From Rouxiella badensis (GTDB taxonomy: Bacteria; Pseudomonadota; Gammaproteobacteria; Enterobacterales; Enterobacteriaceae): a DNA stretch of 64,000 bases. The DNA lies in assembly GCF_002093665.1 (NCBI RefSeq), contig NZ_MRWE01000015.1:54805-118804 (forward strand), read 5' to 3'. The notes beneath the pieces are model-generated. The model made no database searches. It saw only the letters and a program-made list of their open reading frames with translations, and had not been told where the DNA came from. The position numbers were made by a program, and so were the translations under genes. The stretch's first letter is position 1; every line of letters starts with the position of its first letter. Positions 16,790 through 24,704 of this stretch are shown piece after piece.

Positions 16790-17968
16790 TTAGGCGTCTT
16801 TAACGCGCAATAACAGGAAAAGCGCCAGCAGCGAAACGGCCATTGCCAGCCAGTAAACGGCCTGATGCCCAAACTGCTCGCTTGCTGCCCCCTGCATCAA
16901 TCCTGCAAAGATGGCACCGGTGGCAATGCTGTTGGTGTAAAGCGTGCTGGCGGTTCCGGGGGAGCCAGGCAACAGCTCCTGCAGATAAAGCATGCCAATT
17001 CCACCAACAATGCCAATAAAAGCCGCATTAAGCAGCTGTATCGCCACCAGCGCCAGCGGCGAATTCACCGTCGCCATGCCGGTATAAAACAGCGCGGCGC
17101 AAAGCGCAGCCACCAGCATCATTGGCCTTTTGCCAAAACGCGTCACAAGCGGCGTACAGAACAGCATAATGAGGATTTCAAAACCTGCGGCACCGCCCAG
17201 CAACCAGCCTGCAAACCCCTCGGCAACGCCATGCATTCCGCTGACATAGACAGGCATATCGATGAGATACATCGTATCGCTGCCCCACAGCAGGGCCAGA
17301 GCGGCAAATAGACAGCCGACACCCCGATTCTTGGTTGCCCTGTGCATTCCTGCGCCTTTGGCGGCCTGCACAGGAGCAGCATGAAGCGCAGGCAACAGCG
17401 TCAGTACCAGAACGATACTGAGGGCAAACAGGAGAGCCACGGTGAGATACAGAGCGGTGAAACCAAAATGTGCGAGAGTAAAAAACGCCACCGGCGGAGC
17501 AATAATCCACGAAAGCGAGATCTGTACCCGCATACGCGTGCTGAACTTCACCACCTCACAGCCTGCTTCATCGGCGTACTGGCGCGCCAACGCAAACAGC
17601 TGCGGCATGGCGGTCGTGGCGAGTGAAGTCATCACCACGCCAAGCGTTAGCAGCGTCATGTAGTGTCGATTAAAAGCAAACAGCAGGGCGTTGAGGACGG
17701 CAATGGTGCAGCAGCCTAGGATCAGCAGGCGACGGTTACCGCCTGCGTCAGAGCGTCGCGCCAAAACTTGGCTAACGCCGACGCCTGCAATGGCGTTAAC
17801 GGTATAGAAAATACCGACCATCATTGGGCTGGCACCGGTACCACGGGTGAGGAAAAGGCTGACAACGGGCATCTGCAGCGCCCCCGCAACGCCTAATATC
17901 AGCGCAACCGCCATGAAAGCAACATTGACAATTTGACTGTTGCCGACGGCCCGCTCTTGCAACTCCAT
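16790..17968 (-). CDS. SetB-like MFS exporter, first gene of the Dpg operon
   Basis: A 392-residue inner-membrane protein with 12 hydrophobic segments, close in length and pattern to the E. coli Set sugar-efflux family. Shared features include GVAGALQMPVVSLFL near the start, TAMPQLFALARQYAD in the middle, LLNAAFIGIVGGIGMLYLQ and the C-terminal LLRVKDA. Set proteins export sugars and glycoside-like compounds by H+ antiport. As the first gene of the dihydroxyphenylglycine operon it is well placed to export the final product or give self-protection. AGGGAG precedes the ATG at 17968. Two operator-like palindromes lie upstream. Cotranscription with the ligase gene (107-base gap) is likely but not proven. 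Confidence 0.88.
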   Translation of the reverse strand: MELQERAVGNSQIVNVAFMAVALILGVAGALQMPVVSLFLTRGTGASPMMVGIFYTVNAIAGVGVSQVLARRSDAGGNRRLLILGCCTIAVLNALLFAFNRHYMTLLTLGVVMTSLATTAMPQLFALARQYADEAGCEVVKFSTRMRVQISLSWIIAPPVAFFTLAHFGFTALYLTVALLFALSIVLVLTLLPALHAAPVQAAKGAGMHRATKNRGVGCLFAALALLWGSDTMYLIDMPVYVSGMHGVAEGFAGWLLGGAAGFEILIMLFCTPLVTRFGKRPMMLVAALCAALFYTGMATVNSPLALVAIQLLNAAFIGIVGGIGMLYLQELLPGSPGTASTLYTNSIATGAIFAGLMQGAASEQFGHQAVYWLAMAVSLLALFLLLRVKDA

Positions 17969-17991
17969 GCTAACTCCCTGAAAGACAATAT

Positions 17992-18010
17992 TTAATCAAA
18001 CTGATTAAAC
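17992..18010. promoter_or_regulatory. Operator-like palindrome upstream of the Dpg operon (site 1)
   Basis: TTTAATCA at 17992-17999 and TGATTAAA at 18003-18010 form a perfect 8-bp inverted repeat around AAC. It lies about 24 bases upstream of the exporter ATG, probably over or just after the transcription start. A weak leftward promoter (TTGCTG, 18-base spacer, TATCAA) ends just before it. This is a natural position for a repressor or LysR-type regulator. Confidence 0.6.
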
Positions 18011-18077
18011 ATTGATAGCATAGATAACATTTGAGCAGCAATAAAACATTAGTGAATCTTATTCATGTGCTCGCTAA

Positions 18078-18094
18078 TTAATCAAATATGATAA
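18078..18094. promoter_or_regulatory. Operator-like palindrome upstream of the Dpg operon (site 2)
   Basis: TTAATCA at 18078-18084 and TGATAA at 18089-18094 repeat the half-sites of site 1 with a four-base spacer. The centres of the two sites are about 85 bases apart, roughly eight helical turns. That suggests cooperative or looped binding of one regulator, possibly the LysR protein encoded at the far end of the operon. Confidence 0.45.
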
Positions 18095-18260
18095 TGCCTG
18101 ATGCGCGTATAAAGTGACGGCGTCACGAAAATTGACAGCATGACAGCATCAGGTGCCTAGAATTCACTCCCCTGACATAAATGTGTCACGCATTACAAAA
18201 ATAATGGGTTCAGTTCTTATTAAGCGTTTGCTTTCCCATTTTCCTATTCAGGGGTTAAAT

Positions 18261-19877
18261 ATGAGTGACAATAACGCCATTCGACGGGGTGCACTTCCCC
18301 TCACGTCCGAGAGCAATCCAAAAATATACAAGAAGAACAACCGATTCACCGTTATCTTCTTTTTACTGCTTCTGGTACTCGGCATTGCTTTTGCCGGGGT
18401 TAATCTGTTCAACGATGTTAGCGATACCGGTGCCGTCTATACCAGCTACATCCCCTTCTTACTGCTTGGACTGGCGCTGCTCATCGCCCTCGGGTTCGAA
18501 TTCGTTAACGGTTTTCATGACACCGCCAATGCCGTGGCAACCGTCATCTATACCCATTCTCTTCCGCCTATGGCCGCGGTCGTCTGGTCAGGCTTTTTCA
18601 ACTTCCTCGGCGTTTTACTCTCCAGCGGCGTCGTCGCCTTCGGGATTATTTCGCTGTTGCCCATCGAGTTGATCCTGCAAGCCGGGACCGGTGGCGGCTT
18701 TGCCATGGTGTACGCGCTGCTGTTTTCGGCGATTATCTGGAACCTCGGCACCTGGTGGCTGGGCCTGCCCGCCTCCTCCTCACACACGCTCATCGGGTCG
18801 GTCATTGGCGTGGGCGTGGCAAACGCCCTGATTCACGGACGCACCGGCACCAGCGGCGTGAACTGGGATCAAGCCCTGAACGTCGGCTATGCGTTATTGC
18901 TGTCGCCGATTATCGGCTTCGTGTTTTCAGCGCTGATGCTGTGGGTGCTAAAAGCCGTGGTCAAACAACCCAAACTGTATTCTGCACCTAAGGGGGATAC
19001 CCCACCGCCGCCGTGGATCCGTGGCCTGCTGATCCTCACCTGCACCGGTGTTTCTTTCGCCCATGGCTCAAACGATGGGCAGAAAGGCATGGGCCTGATT
19101 ATGCTGATTCTGGTGGGCACAATGCCGATAGCCTATGCGCTGAACCGATCAATGCCGCCAGAGCAGATCCCACGCGTCGCTGCATTGGCAAACGTGACCC
19201 AACAGGATTTGCAACGGCAGTTTCCGGCCACTCTGACCGCGCCCGCGCGTGACGTATTAAGCACCTACGTGCGTACCTCCGAGCTGACGCCAGAAGTCAT
19301 GCCGGCATTGGCAGCCTTGACCGGAACCATCGGTGATGAAATTCGTCAGTACGATTCGGTGAGCAAAATCCCGGCCACGGCGGTCTCCAACACCCGTAAC
19401 GACATGTACCTCACCTCGGAGGCCATCAAACGCATCAAGGCAGATAAACAGTTGGTGCTGTCGGCCGACAGTCAGCGTGATTTGGGCGCATTGAAAAGCG
19501 AGCTGGATAACGCCACACGCTTCATCCCGTTCTGGGTAAAAGTGGTGGTCGCGATTGCTCTGGGACTGGGCACGATGGTTGGCTGGCGACGTATCGTTGT
19601 GACCGTCGGCGAGAAGATTGGCAAATCGCACCTCAACTATGCGCAAGGGGCCAGTGCTGAAGTGGTGGCAATGGCCACCATTGGCGCAGCCGATGCGTTT
19701 GGGCTGCCGGTTTCCACCACTCACGTACTGGCGTCAGGCATTGCGGGGACGATGGCGGCGAACCGTTCCGGGCTGCAAATGAGCACTCTGCGCAATCTGG
19801 TGATGGCTTGGGTGCTGACATTACCGGTTTCAGTGCTGCTTTCTGCCACGCTGTACTGGATTTTCACTCACTTCTAA
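18261..19877 (+). CDS. Inorganic phosphate transporter, PiT family
   Basis: A 538-residue inner-membrane transporter with two homologous halves. Their signature segments are GFEFVNGFHDTANAVATVIY and FAHGSNDGQKGMGLIML, separated by a hydrophilic loop of about 130 residues; PVSTTHVLASG lies in the last third. It would carry phosphate, as metal-phosphate, into the cell with protons, like E. coli PitA. I choose the ATG at 18261 (MSDNNAIRR), preceded by AGGGG at ideal spacing. The longer reading from 18153 adds 36 residues with no membrane logic. The gene stands alone, divergent from the Dpg operon. Confidence 0.9.
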   Translation: MSDNNAIRRGALPLTSESNPKIYKKNNRFTVIFFLLLLVLGIAFAGVNLFNDVSDTGAVYTSYIPFLLLGLALLIALGFEFVNGFHDTANAVATVIYTHSLPPMAAVVWSGFFNFLGVLLSSGVVAFGIISLLPIELILQAGTGGGFAMVYALLFSAIIWNLGTWWLGLPASSSHTLIGSVIGVGVANALIHGRTGTSGVNWDQALNVGYALLLSPIIGFVFSALMLWVLKAVVKQPKLYSAPKGDTPPPPWIRGLLILTCTGVSFAHGSNDGQKGMGLIMLILVGTMPIAYALNRSMPPEQIPRVAALANVTQQDLQRQFPATLTAPARDVLSTYVRTSELTPEVMPALAALTGTIGDEIRQYDSVSKIPATAVSNTRNDMYLTSEAIKRIKADKQLVLSADSQRDLGALKSELDNATRFIPFWVKVVVAIALGLGTMVGWRRIVVTVGEKIGKSHLNYAQGASAEVVAMATIGAADAFGLPVSTTHVLASGIAGTMAANRSGLQMSTLRNLVMAWVLTLPVSVLLSATLYWIFTHF

Positions 19878-19882
19878 AGCAG

Positions 19883-19918
19883 GTTTGCCTTCCTCTGTAC
19901 CTCAGGAGGAAGGCAAAC
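19883..19918. terminator. Perfect 13-bp hairpin between the convergent pit and msrA genes
   Basis: GTTTGCCTTCCTC at 19883-19895 pairs perfectly with 19906-19918 across a 10-base loop. It sits right after the transporter stop and just before the MsrA stop on the other strand. It lacks a strong T tract on either side, but its position suggests a bidirectional transcription barrier. Confidence 0.7.
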
Positions 19919-19925
19919 AGGCCAA

Positions 19926-20660
19926 TTAGCCAGAAACCGGTGTCAGTACAGGGTCTGGACGATAGCGCGAAGCAAACAGCTGTTTCAGCTGGGTCAGCTT
20001 CGGCATATCATTGATGGCAATGTAAGGTGCATCAGGGTTCTCGGCCATGTAGTTCTGATGGTAGCCCTCCGCCGGATAGAAATGATTGTGCGTTTCGACG
20101 GTCGTCACCAGCGGCTTGCCAAACACCTTACTGGCATCGAGCTGTGCAATATACGCCTGCGCCACGCTTTTCTGTGAATCCGAAAGCGGGAACAGCGCTG
20201 AACGGTACTGAGTGCCGGTGTCTGGCCCCTGCCGGTCCAGCTCTGTCGGATTATGTGCCACAGAGAAAAACACCTGCAGCAAATCCCCGTAGGTCACCTG
20301 CGTTGGGTCAAAGGTCACCTGCACCGACTCCGCATGACCGGACTCTCCGCCGCTGACGGTTTCATAATTAGCCGTATCAGCTGACCCACCGGTATACCCC
20401 GCCACCACCTTGGTCACGCCTTTTACGTGCTGGAATACGCCCGCCACGCCCCAGAAACATCCACCGGCAAACAGTGCGGTTTCTGAATGTGACGTGCTTA
20501 CCGCCTCATCTTTTAACGGTGCCGGGATTGCCACCGCAGGCTCAGCCCCCCCGAACGACCAGGCAATGCTGCACCACAGCATGGCGGTGACCGCAATTAA
20601 TACGCCCCAAGGGCCAGAGCGGCGCAGGGACAGGAAACCTTTATGAGCTATTTTCATCAT
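19926..20660 (-). CDS. msrA: Peptide methionine-S-sulfoxide reductase MsrA with N-terminal membrane signal
   Basis: A 244-residue MsrA, longer than the usual cytoplasmic form. The catalytic Cys68 is in FAGGCFWGVAGVF. The family motifs GYTGGSADTANYETVSGG, GHAESVQVTFDP and YHQNYM are intact. Residues 1-37 hold basic residues then a hydrophobic stretch (WGVLIAVTAMLWCSIAW), a signal peptide or anchor, so the enzyme probably repairs oxidised methionine in the periplasm. The ATG at 20660 has GAGG six bases upstream; the longer reading from 20750 lacks a ribosome site. An ATG directly follows at 20657 and may be the alternative start. Confidence 0.9.
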   Translation of the reverse strand: MMKIAHKGFLSLRRSGPWGVLIAVTAMLWCSIAWSFGGAEPAVAIPAPLKDEAVSTSHSETALFAGGCFWGVAGVFQHVKGVTKVVAGYTGGSADTANYETVSGGESGHAESVQVTFDPTQVTYGDLLQVFFSVAHNPTELDRQGPDTGTQYRSALFPLSDSQKSVAQAYIAQLDASKVFGKPLVTTVETHNHFYPAEGYHQNYMAENPDAPYIAINDMPKLTQLKQLFASRYRPDPVLTPVSG

Positions 20661-20806
20661 GTACCTCACGGGTGAGTTACCGAAACTAACGCCATTAGAT
20701 GCGGCGTTAATAATGAGTATCGCGTTGATGAGTCCAAGATGACAGCACAATCGGGTTGGCGGGATGACCGCCCGATGACAAAAATGTCATAAACCGGGCG
20801 GTGAAA

Positions 20807-21394
20807 TTACGACTTCTGACTTTCTCCCACGATAATCTCTTCACCAATGGCGTAGAAATGCCCACCGGCGACATAGTGCAGGCTGCGCAGCTCAGGCGCG
20901 GCGGTCTCAAACAGCCAGTGGCCGTCTTTAAATACCCGGGAATCGGCCCAGGCACCGATAATCTCACCAATGTAGAGGTCATAGGTCTGTTGATTGTGTG
21001 GCTCAGGGATAAGCCGGCACGCCAGCCACGCCGAACATCCCTCGACAAACGGCAGGTCGAAACCTTCGAATTCGAACAGCTTAACGCCCGCGCGGGCCAG
21101 TTTATCCGGCTGCTGGGCCAACGTTTCGGTACCCAACTGGAGGGTCATCGGTGCCTGTACCACCGTAGGAACCTGAATCACAAACAGGCCGCTCTTCTCC
21201 ATCAGCTCACGGGTTTTTGCCTTTTTATCAATAACCACCGTCAGTTTAGGTGGCGAGAAATCCAGCCCGCAGGCCCAGGCAGCAGCCATTACGTTTTCCA
21301 CCCCCTCATGACGCGCCGAAACCAGAATGGTCGGGCCGTGATTGATTAAACGATAAGATTTCTCTAACGGAACCCCGGTGATGTATTTGTTCAT
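20807..21394 (-). CDS. Flavin reductase-like (FMN-binding split-barrel) protein
   Basis: A 195-residue protein of the flavin-reductase/FMN-binding split-barrel family. Typical elements are the N-terminal PTILVSARHEGVENVMAAAW (flavin phosphate site), PPKLTVVIDKKAKTRELMEK in the middle and LYIGEIIGAWAD in the last third. It may reduce free flavin or hold FMN as a redox protein. It starts 22 bases after the ClC channel gene on the same strand with AAAGGTAA upstream of the ATG at 21394, so the two are likely cotranscribed. A link to the flavin-dependent monooxygenases elsewhere in the window is possible but not shown. Confidence 0.82.
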   Translation of the reverse strand: MNKYITGVPLEKSYRLINHGPTILVSARHEGVENVMAAAWACGLDFSPPKLTVVIDKKAKTRELMEKSGLFVIQVPTVVQAPMTLQLGTETLAQQPDKLARAGVKLFEFEGFDLPFVEGCSAWLACRLIPEPHNQQTYDLYIGEIIGAWADSRVFKDGHWLFETAAPELRSLHYVAGGHFYAIGEEIIVGESQKS

Positions 21395-21415
21395 GATTTA
21401 CCTTTAAATAAACGG

Positions 21416-22681
21416 TTAAACAGCCCATTTTTTATTGATTAAAGCACTGGTGGCAATCGACCCGGTCACGGCAAAAAGGATGGGGATCAGGAAATCGTGA
21501 TTCACCCGCGTGAATTCGAGGATAAGCACCACGGCAGTTATCGGCATCTTCATCGAAGAGGCCAAAAACGCGGCCGCGCCGACAATGGCAAACGCGCCAA
21601 TCGAGGTGCCGGGCCAGAAACTATCCCAGACTCCCCCCAAAATGCAGGCCAGCAGTGCGCCGTTGGACAGTCCCGGCGTCAACAGGCCGCCCTCGGCACC
21701 CGAACGCAGGCTACCCCAGATAACCAACAGCTTGAGCACCAGCAAGGCGGCGGCAAGATAGAGCGTAGTTTGATTATCGAAGGTTATCTGCGCGGGCCCT
21801 TTGCCGTTGCCCAGAAGCTGGGGGAACCAGGCGGATAGCAGGCCCAGAATGGCGAAGTTGAGCAGGCAGAACACCGGCATCTGCCAGTTGCGTTTTGCCT
21901 GTTTGCGCGCCTGCGTCATCACGCGGGTGAAGGCGTTTGCGGCGATGCCAAACAGCGGCCCGCAAATCACCGACCAGATAACCAGTCCAGAGGTAATGTT
22001 GAGTTCAGGAAGATGGTACTGAGATTCGTTGCCGAGACCGGCCCACGCCACTAGCGCGGCAATCGAGGAAGTGCAAACTGCCGGGATAAGCAGCTCCCAG
22101 CTAAACGCACCCAGAAGAACTTCGAGGGTAAACACCGCGCCACCAAGCGGCACGTTATACACCGCCGCCAATCCCGCGCCCGCACCGCAGGCCACCATCA
22201 CCCGCGTTTCGGCAGGCGTGAGGCGAAAACGCTGCGACAGCCAACCGGCACCGATAGCCCCCACCTCACGCGGCGCAACTTCACGGCCGAGCGGTGAGCC
22301 TAGCGCTACGGTGATGATTTGCAGCAACGCATGCACCAGCGTAGAAAAAAAGGGCATCGGTTTTTGCGGATTTTTCACCGCATTGGCGATGCTGACCAGC
22401 GGTTTGCCGAAACGATAGAGCAGATACCAACCGATACCCGCTATCAACCCGCAGCTCACCAGCACATAAAAACGGCGAGAGGCGTTGGCAGCACTGACGC
22501 CTTCCAGAAAGCTTTCCTGGCTGATAATCGCATCAGGACTGTATCCGAAGGCAAGGTGCTGAATAGCGTGCAGCAGCAGAGCCAGCAGCATTCCCCCGAT
22601 GCCCGCCGCGATACCGGTCAAAAGCGTCGCAATAATCAGGCTCAATGTTCCGCTGCGCGGCTCGACGTGCTGTTCACTCAT
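21416..22681 (-). CDS. ClC-family chloride channel/transporter
   Basis: A 421-residue membrane protein with about 11 helices of the ClC family. Selectivity-filter-like motifs are GSPLGREVAPREVGAIGAG (the GxxxP region of helix N-terminus) and AGLAAVYNVPLGGAVFTLEV; SGAEGGLLTPGLSNGALLA occurs in the second half. It should move chloride or another anion across the inner membrane, perhaps coupled to protons for acid resistance. It lacks cytoplasmic CBS domains. It is close in length to E. coli YfeO and ClcB, with slightly different motifs. The ATG at 22681 lies at the head of a probable two-gene unit with the flavin-reductase-like gene. Confidence 0.88.
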   Translation of the reverse strand: MSEQHVEPRSGTLSLIIATLLTGIAAGIGGMLLALLLHAIQHLAFGYSPDAIISQESFLEGVSAANASRRFYVLVSCGLIAGIGWYLLYRFGKPLVSIANAVKNPQKPMPFFSTLVHALLQIITVALGSPLGREVAPREVGAIGAGWLSQRFRLTPAETRVMVACGAGAGLAAVYNVPLGGAVFTLEVLLGAFSWELLIPAVCTSSIAALVAWAGLGNESQYHLPELNITSGLVIWSVICGPLFGIAANAFTRVMTQARKQAKRNWQMPVFCLLNFAILGLLSAWFPQLLGNGKGPAQITFDNQTTLYLAAALLVLKLLVIWGSLRSGAEGGLLTPGLSNGALLACILGGVWDSFWPGTSIGAFAIVGAAAFLASSMKMPITAVVLILEFTRVNHDFLIPILFAVTGSIATSALINKKWAV

Positions 22682-22821
22682 CCTGCATTCCCTGTATTTT
22701 TATGCCCTTATGGACAACGATTTTAAATTAAGGAAATTATAAAGTTTAAGTTTTAATGGAGAATCAATGGGAAGAGGGGCAACGGCGCTAAATTAAACAT
22801 TTCATTAACGAATCAGGATTA

Positions 22822-22857
22822 ACGGCCACCGCCGTCAATCAATACGGCGGCGGCCGT
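22822..22857 (-). terminator. GC-rich hairpin after pptA
   Basis: A 14-bp stem with one mismatch (22822-22835 with 22844-22857) lies 16 bases after the pptA stop. It is strongly GC-rich with an 8-base loop. The downstream U tract on the minus strand is poor, so it is a probable rather than textbook terminator. Confidence 0.5.
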
Positions 22858-22872
22858 CGGTAAGGCGAGGAC

Positions 22873-23106
22873 TTAGTCCATGGTGTAGCCAGGTTTTTTC
22901 ACCAGCTCATCCAGATGGGCTTTGATGATTGGCTCGTAAACTTCGCTCTTCCAGTCGTCTTTTGGGATCTCATTCAGGCGAATGGAAACCGCTTCATCGG
23001 TGCTGCCGAAATGCTTTTTCAGCACGTCAGTGAGATCATCGGAGATCGCGTGTTGCTGAGCTTCGGTCAGGTTGCGCGTAATGAATTTCAAATCAATGTG
23101 TGGCAT
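22873..23106 (-). CDS. pptA: Tautomerase of the 4-oxalocrotonate tautomerase family, PptA-like
   Basis: A 77-residue protein starting MPHIDLKFITRNL. After removal of Met1 the N-terminal Pro would be the catalytic general base of this family. The sequence matches the E. coli PptA (YdcE) pattern through to the C-terminal KKPGYTMD. It would form a small dimeric tautomerase acting on enol/keto acids such as phenylpyruvate; the physiological substrate is unknown. The ATG at 23106 follows GGAGAACC. It is monocistronic, with a hairpin just after its stop. Confidence 0.88.
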   Translation of the reverse strand: MPHIDLKFITRNLTEAQQHAISDDLTDVLKKHFGSTDEAVSIRLNEIPKDDWKSEVYEPIIKAHLDELVKKPGYTMD

Positions 23107-23241
23107 AGGGTTCTCCGCTAAAAAAGGGCCATCCAGATTAGATGCTCTAGCATCCTACAGCGATAGCCCATAAAAAAGTAAGCACTGTGTGCCGACAAAT
23201 GATGTCACTGACTTAACTGATGGTTATTTGGCCCTACTTTT

Positions 23242-23268
23242 ACAAGCCGCTTTCTGAAAGCGGCTTGT
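23242..23268. repeat. Perfect 12-bp hairpin at the 3' end of the LLM monooxygenase gene
   Basis: ACAAGCCGCTTT at 23242-23253 pairs perfectly with AAAGCGGCTTGT at 23257-23268 around CTG. It lies ten bases after the monooxygenase stop at 23278. No U tract follows on either strand, so it may act as an mRNA 3' stabiliser as well as a terminator. Confidence 0.65.
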
Positions 23269-23277
23269 AACAGAGAC

Positions 23278-24582
23278 TTAGACGACCGGCAGGCCGAGAT
23301 TTTCCCGCAGCGTGGAGAATTGATAGCTTTCGCGGAACAGACCCCGTTTTCTCAATTCGGGAATGACCAGTTCAACGAACAGGTCGAGCTGTTCGGGGAT
23401 GATAGCGGGCATAATGTTGAAACCGTCCGCGCCCTCTTGCTCAACCCACAGCTGAAGGTCGTCGGCTATATCTTGCGCCGTCCCTACGATAACGCGATGT
23501 CCACGAGAACCGGCGGCAATGGCGGCCAGCTCACGCAGAGTCAGATTCTCACGCTCGGCTAAATCGGTCAGCAGCTTCACACGGCTCTGGTTACCTTCAA
23601 CCGCTGGAATTTCCGGCACGGGGCCGTCGAGCGGATATTGGGTCATGTCAAGACCGAAGCGGGCAGAAAGCTGCTTGATGCCGTTGTCGATATCCACCAG
23701 CAGATTCAGCTGACGCCAGGTCTCTTTGGCTTCTTCAAGCGTGCGTCCAATAATCGGCATCACGCCCGGCAGGATAAGCAGGTGGTCAGGGTGGCGACCC
23801 GCTTCGATTACCTGCTGTTTCTGCGAGCGGTAGAACGCCTGTCCCTCTTCCAGACTGGCAGAAGCGGTAAACACCACCTCGGCGGTCTGCGCTGCCAGCT
23901 TTTGGCCATCGGCTGAGGAACCGGCTTCGATGATAACCGGTTTGCCCTGCGGCGAACGCGTGATGTTCAGCGGACCTTGCACCTGATAGTGCTCACCGCG
24001 GTGATCGATAGCGTTAATTTTGTCATCAACGAAGTATTGCCCGCTGTCTTTATTGGCAATCACTGCGCCTTCCTGCCAGCCTTCCCAAAGCTTGTTGGTG
24101 ACCTGCAGGAACTCGGTGGCCTTGGCGTAACGGTCGGCGTGACCCGGCATATCTTCTTTGCTGAAGTTGCGCGCCACGTCGTTGGAATAAGAGGTCACGA
24201 CGTTCCATGCGGCACGACCACGGCTGATGTGGTCTAGCGAAGAGAAGCTGCGCGCCAGGGTGAACGGGTCGCTGAAAGTCGTCGATGCGGTGGCAGCCAG
24301 GCCAATGTGGCGGGTGTTGACCGCAACGGCAGACAACAGCGTCAGCGGCTCAAGGCGTGCCATGGTGGACGGCAAACGGTGCACGTTGGTCGCCAGCGCA
24401 TCGCCGACGAAAAACATATCAAAGGTGCCTTCTTCGGCCTTTTTGGCGATGCTGATAAGCCAGTCGATGTCGGTCGGAGACCCCAGACGCTGGGTAAGAC
24501 GCCAGCCGCTGACGTGATGGCCGAGAGGTTGTACAAACAGGCCGAGGCGCATTTGACGTGGAGAATTTGAGGGTCGGGTCAT
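23278..24582 (-). CDS. LLM-class flavin monooxygenase, NtaA/SnaA/DszA family (YxeK-like)
   Basis: A 434-residue bacterial-luciferase-fold monooxygenase of the NtaA/SnaA/SoxA/DszA family. Diagnostic stretches are KKAEEGTFDMFFVGDAL, the flavin-site GRAAWNVVTSYSNDVARNF and GKPVIIEAGSSADGQKLA. These enzymes use reduced FMN supplied by a partner and O2 to oxygenate C-S or C-N bonds. With the GNAT, M20 amidohydrolase and amino-acid ABC importer nearby, the best parallel is Bacillus YxeK, which breaks N-acetylated S-(2-succino)cysteine. AAGGAAC precedes the ATG at 24582. The Fe-ADH gene lies upstream with a 122-base gap. Confidence 0.88.
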   Translation of the reverse strand: MTRPSNSPRQMRLGLFVQPLGHHVSGWRLTQRLGSPTDIDWLISIAKKAEEGTFDMFFVGDALATNVHRLPSTMARLEPLTLLSAVAVNTRHIGLAATASTTFSDPFTLARSFSSLDHISRGRAAWNVVTSYSNDVARNFSKEDMPGHADRYAKATEFLQVTNKLWEGWQEGAVIANKDSGQYFVDDKINAIDHRGEHYQVQGPLNITRSPQGKPVIIEAGSSADGQKLAAQTAEVVFTASASLEEGQAFYRSQKQQVIEAGRHPDHLLILPGVMPIIGRTLEEAKETWRQLNLLVDIDNGIKQLSARFGLDMTQYPLDGPVPEIPAVEGNQSRVKLLTDLAERENLTLRELAAIAAGSRGHRVIVGTAQDIADDLQLWVEQEGADGFNIMPAIIPEQLDLFVELVIPELRKRGLFRESYQFSTLRENLGLPVV

Positions 24583-24704
24583 GGTGTTCCTTAATATAAT
24601 TCAAAATTTGTAAAACGTAGCGATTCAAATTGTCGCTATAGCGCTATAGATAGAAGGCAGGAGCGATGAGACAGCCTTTTGACCTCATCGCCGTGGTGTT
24701 TAAT

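Noticed and set aside
9277..17968. Alternative reading of the Dpg operon as fatty-acid or phenylacetate degradation
   Set aside because: Two crotonase-like genes alone could suggest catabolism, but the type III polyketide synthase, the long DpgC architecture, the HpgT-type aminotransferase and the A-B-C-D order together fit Dpg synthesis much better.
24616..24643. Short inverted repeats upstream of the LLM monooxygenase gene as a regulator site
   Set aside because: TAGCGA/TCGCTA and the adjacent ATAGCGCTAT are short and AT-rich. I could not link them to a known regulator or find a second copy by eye.
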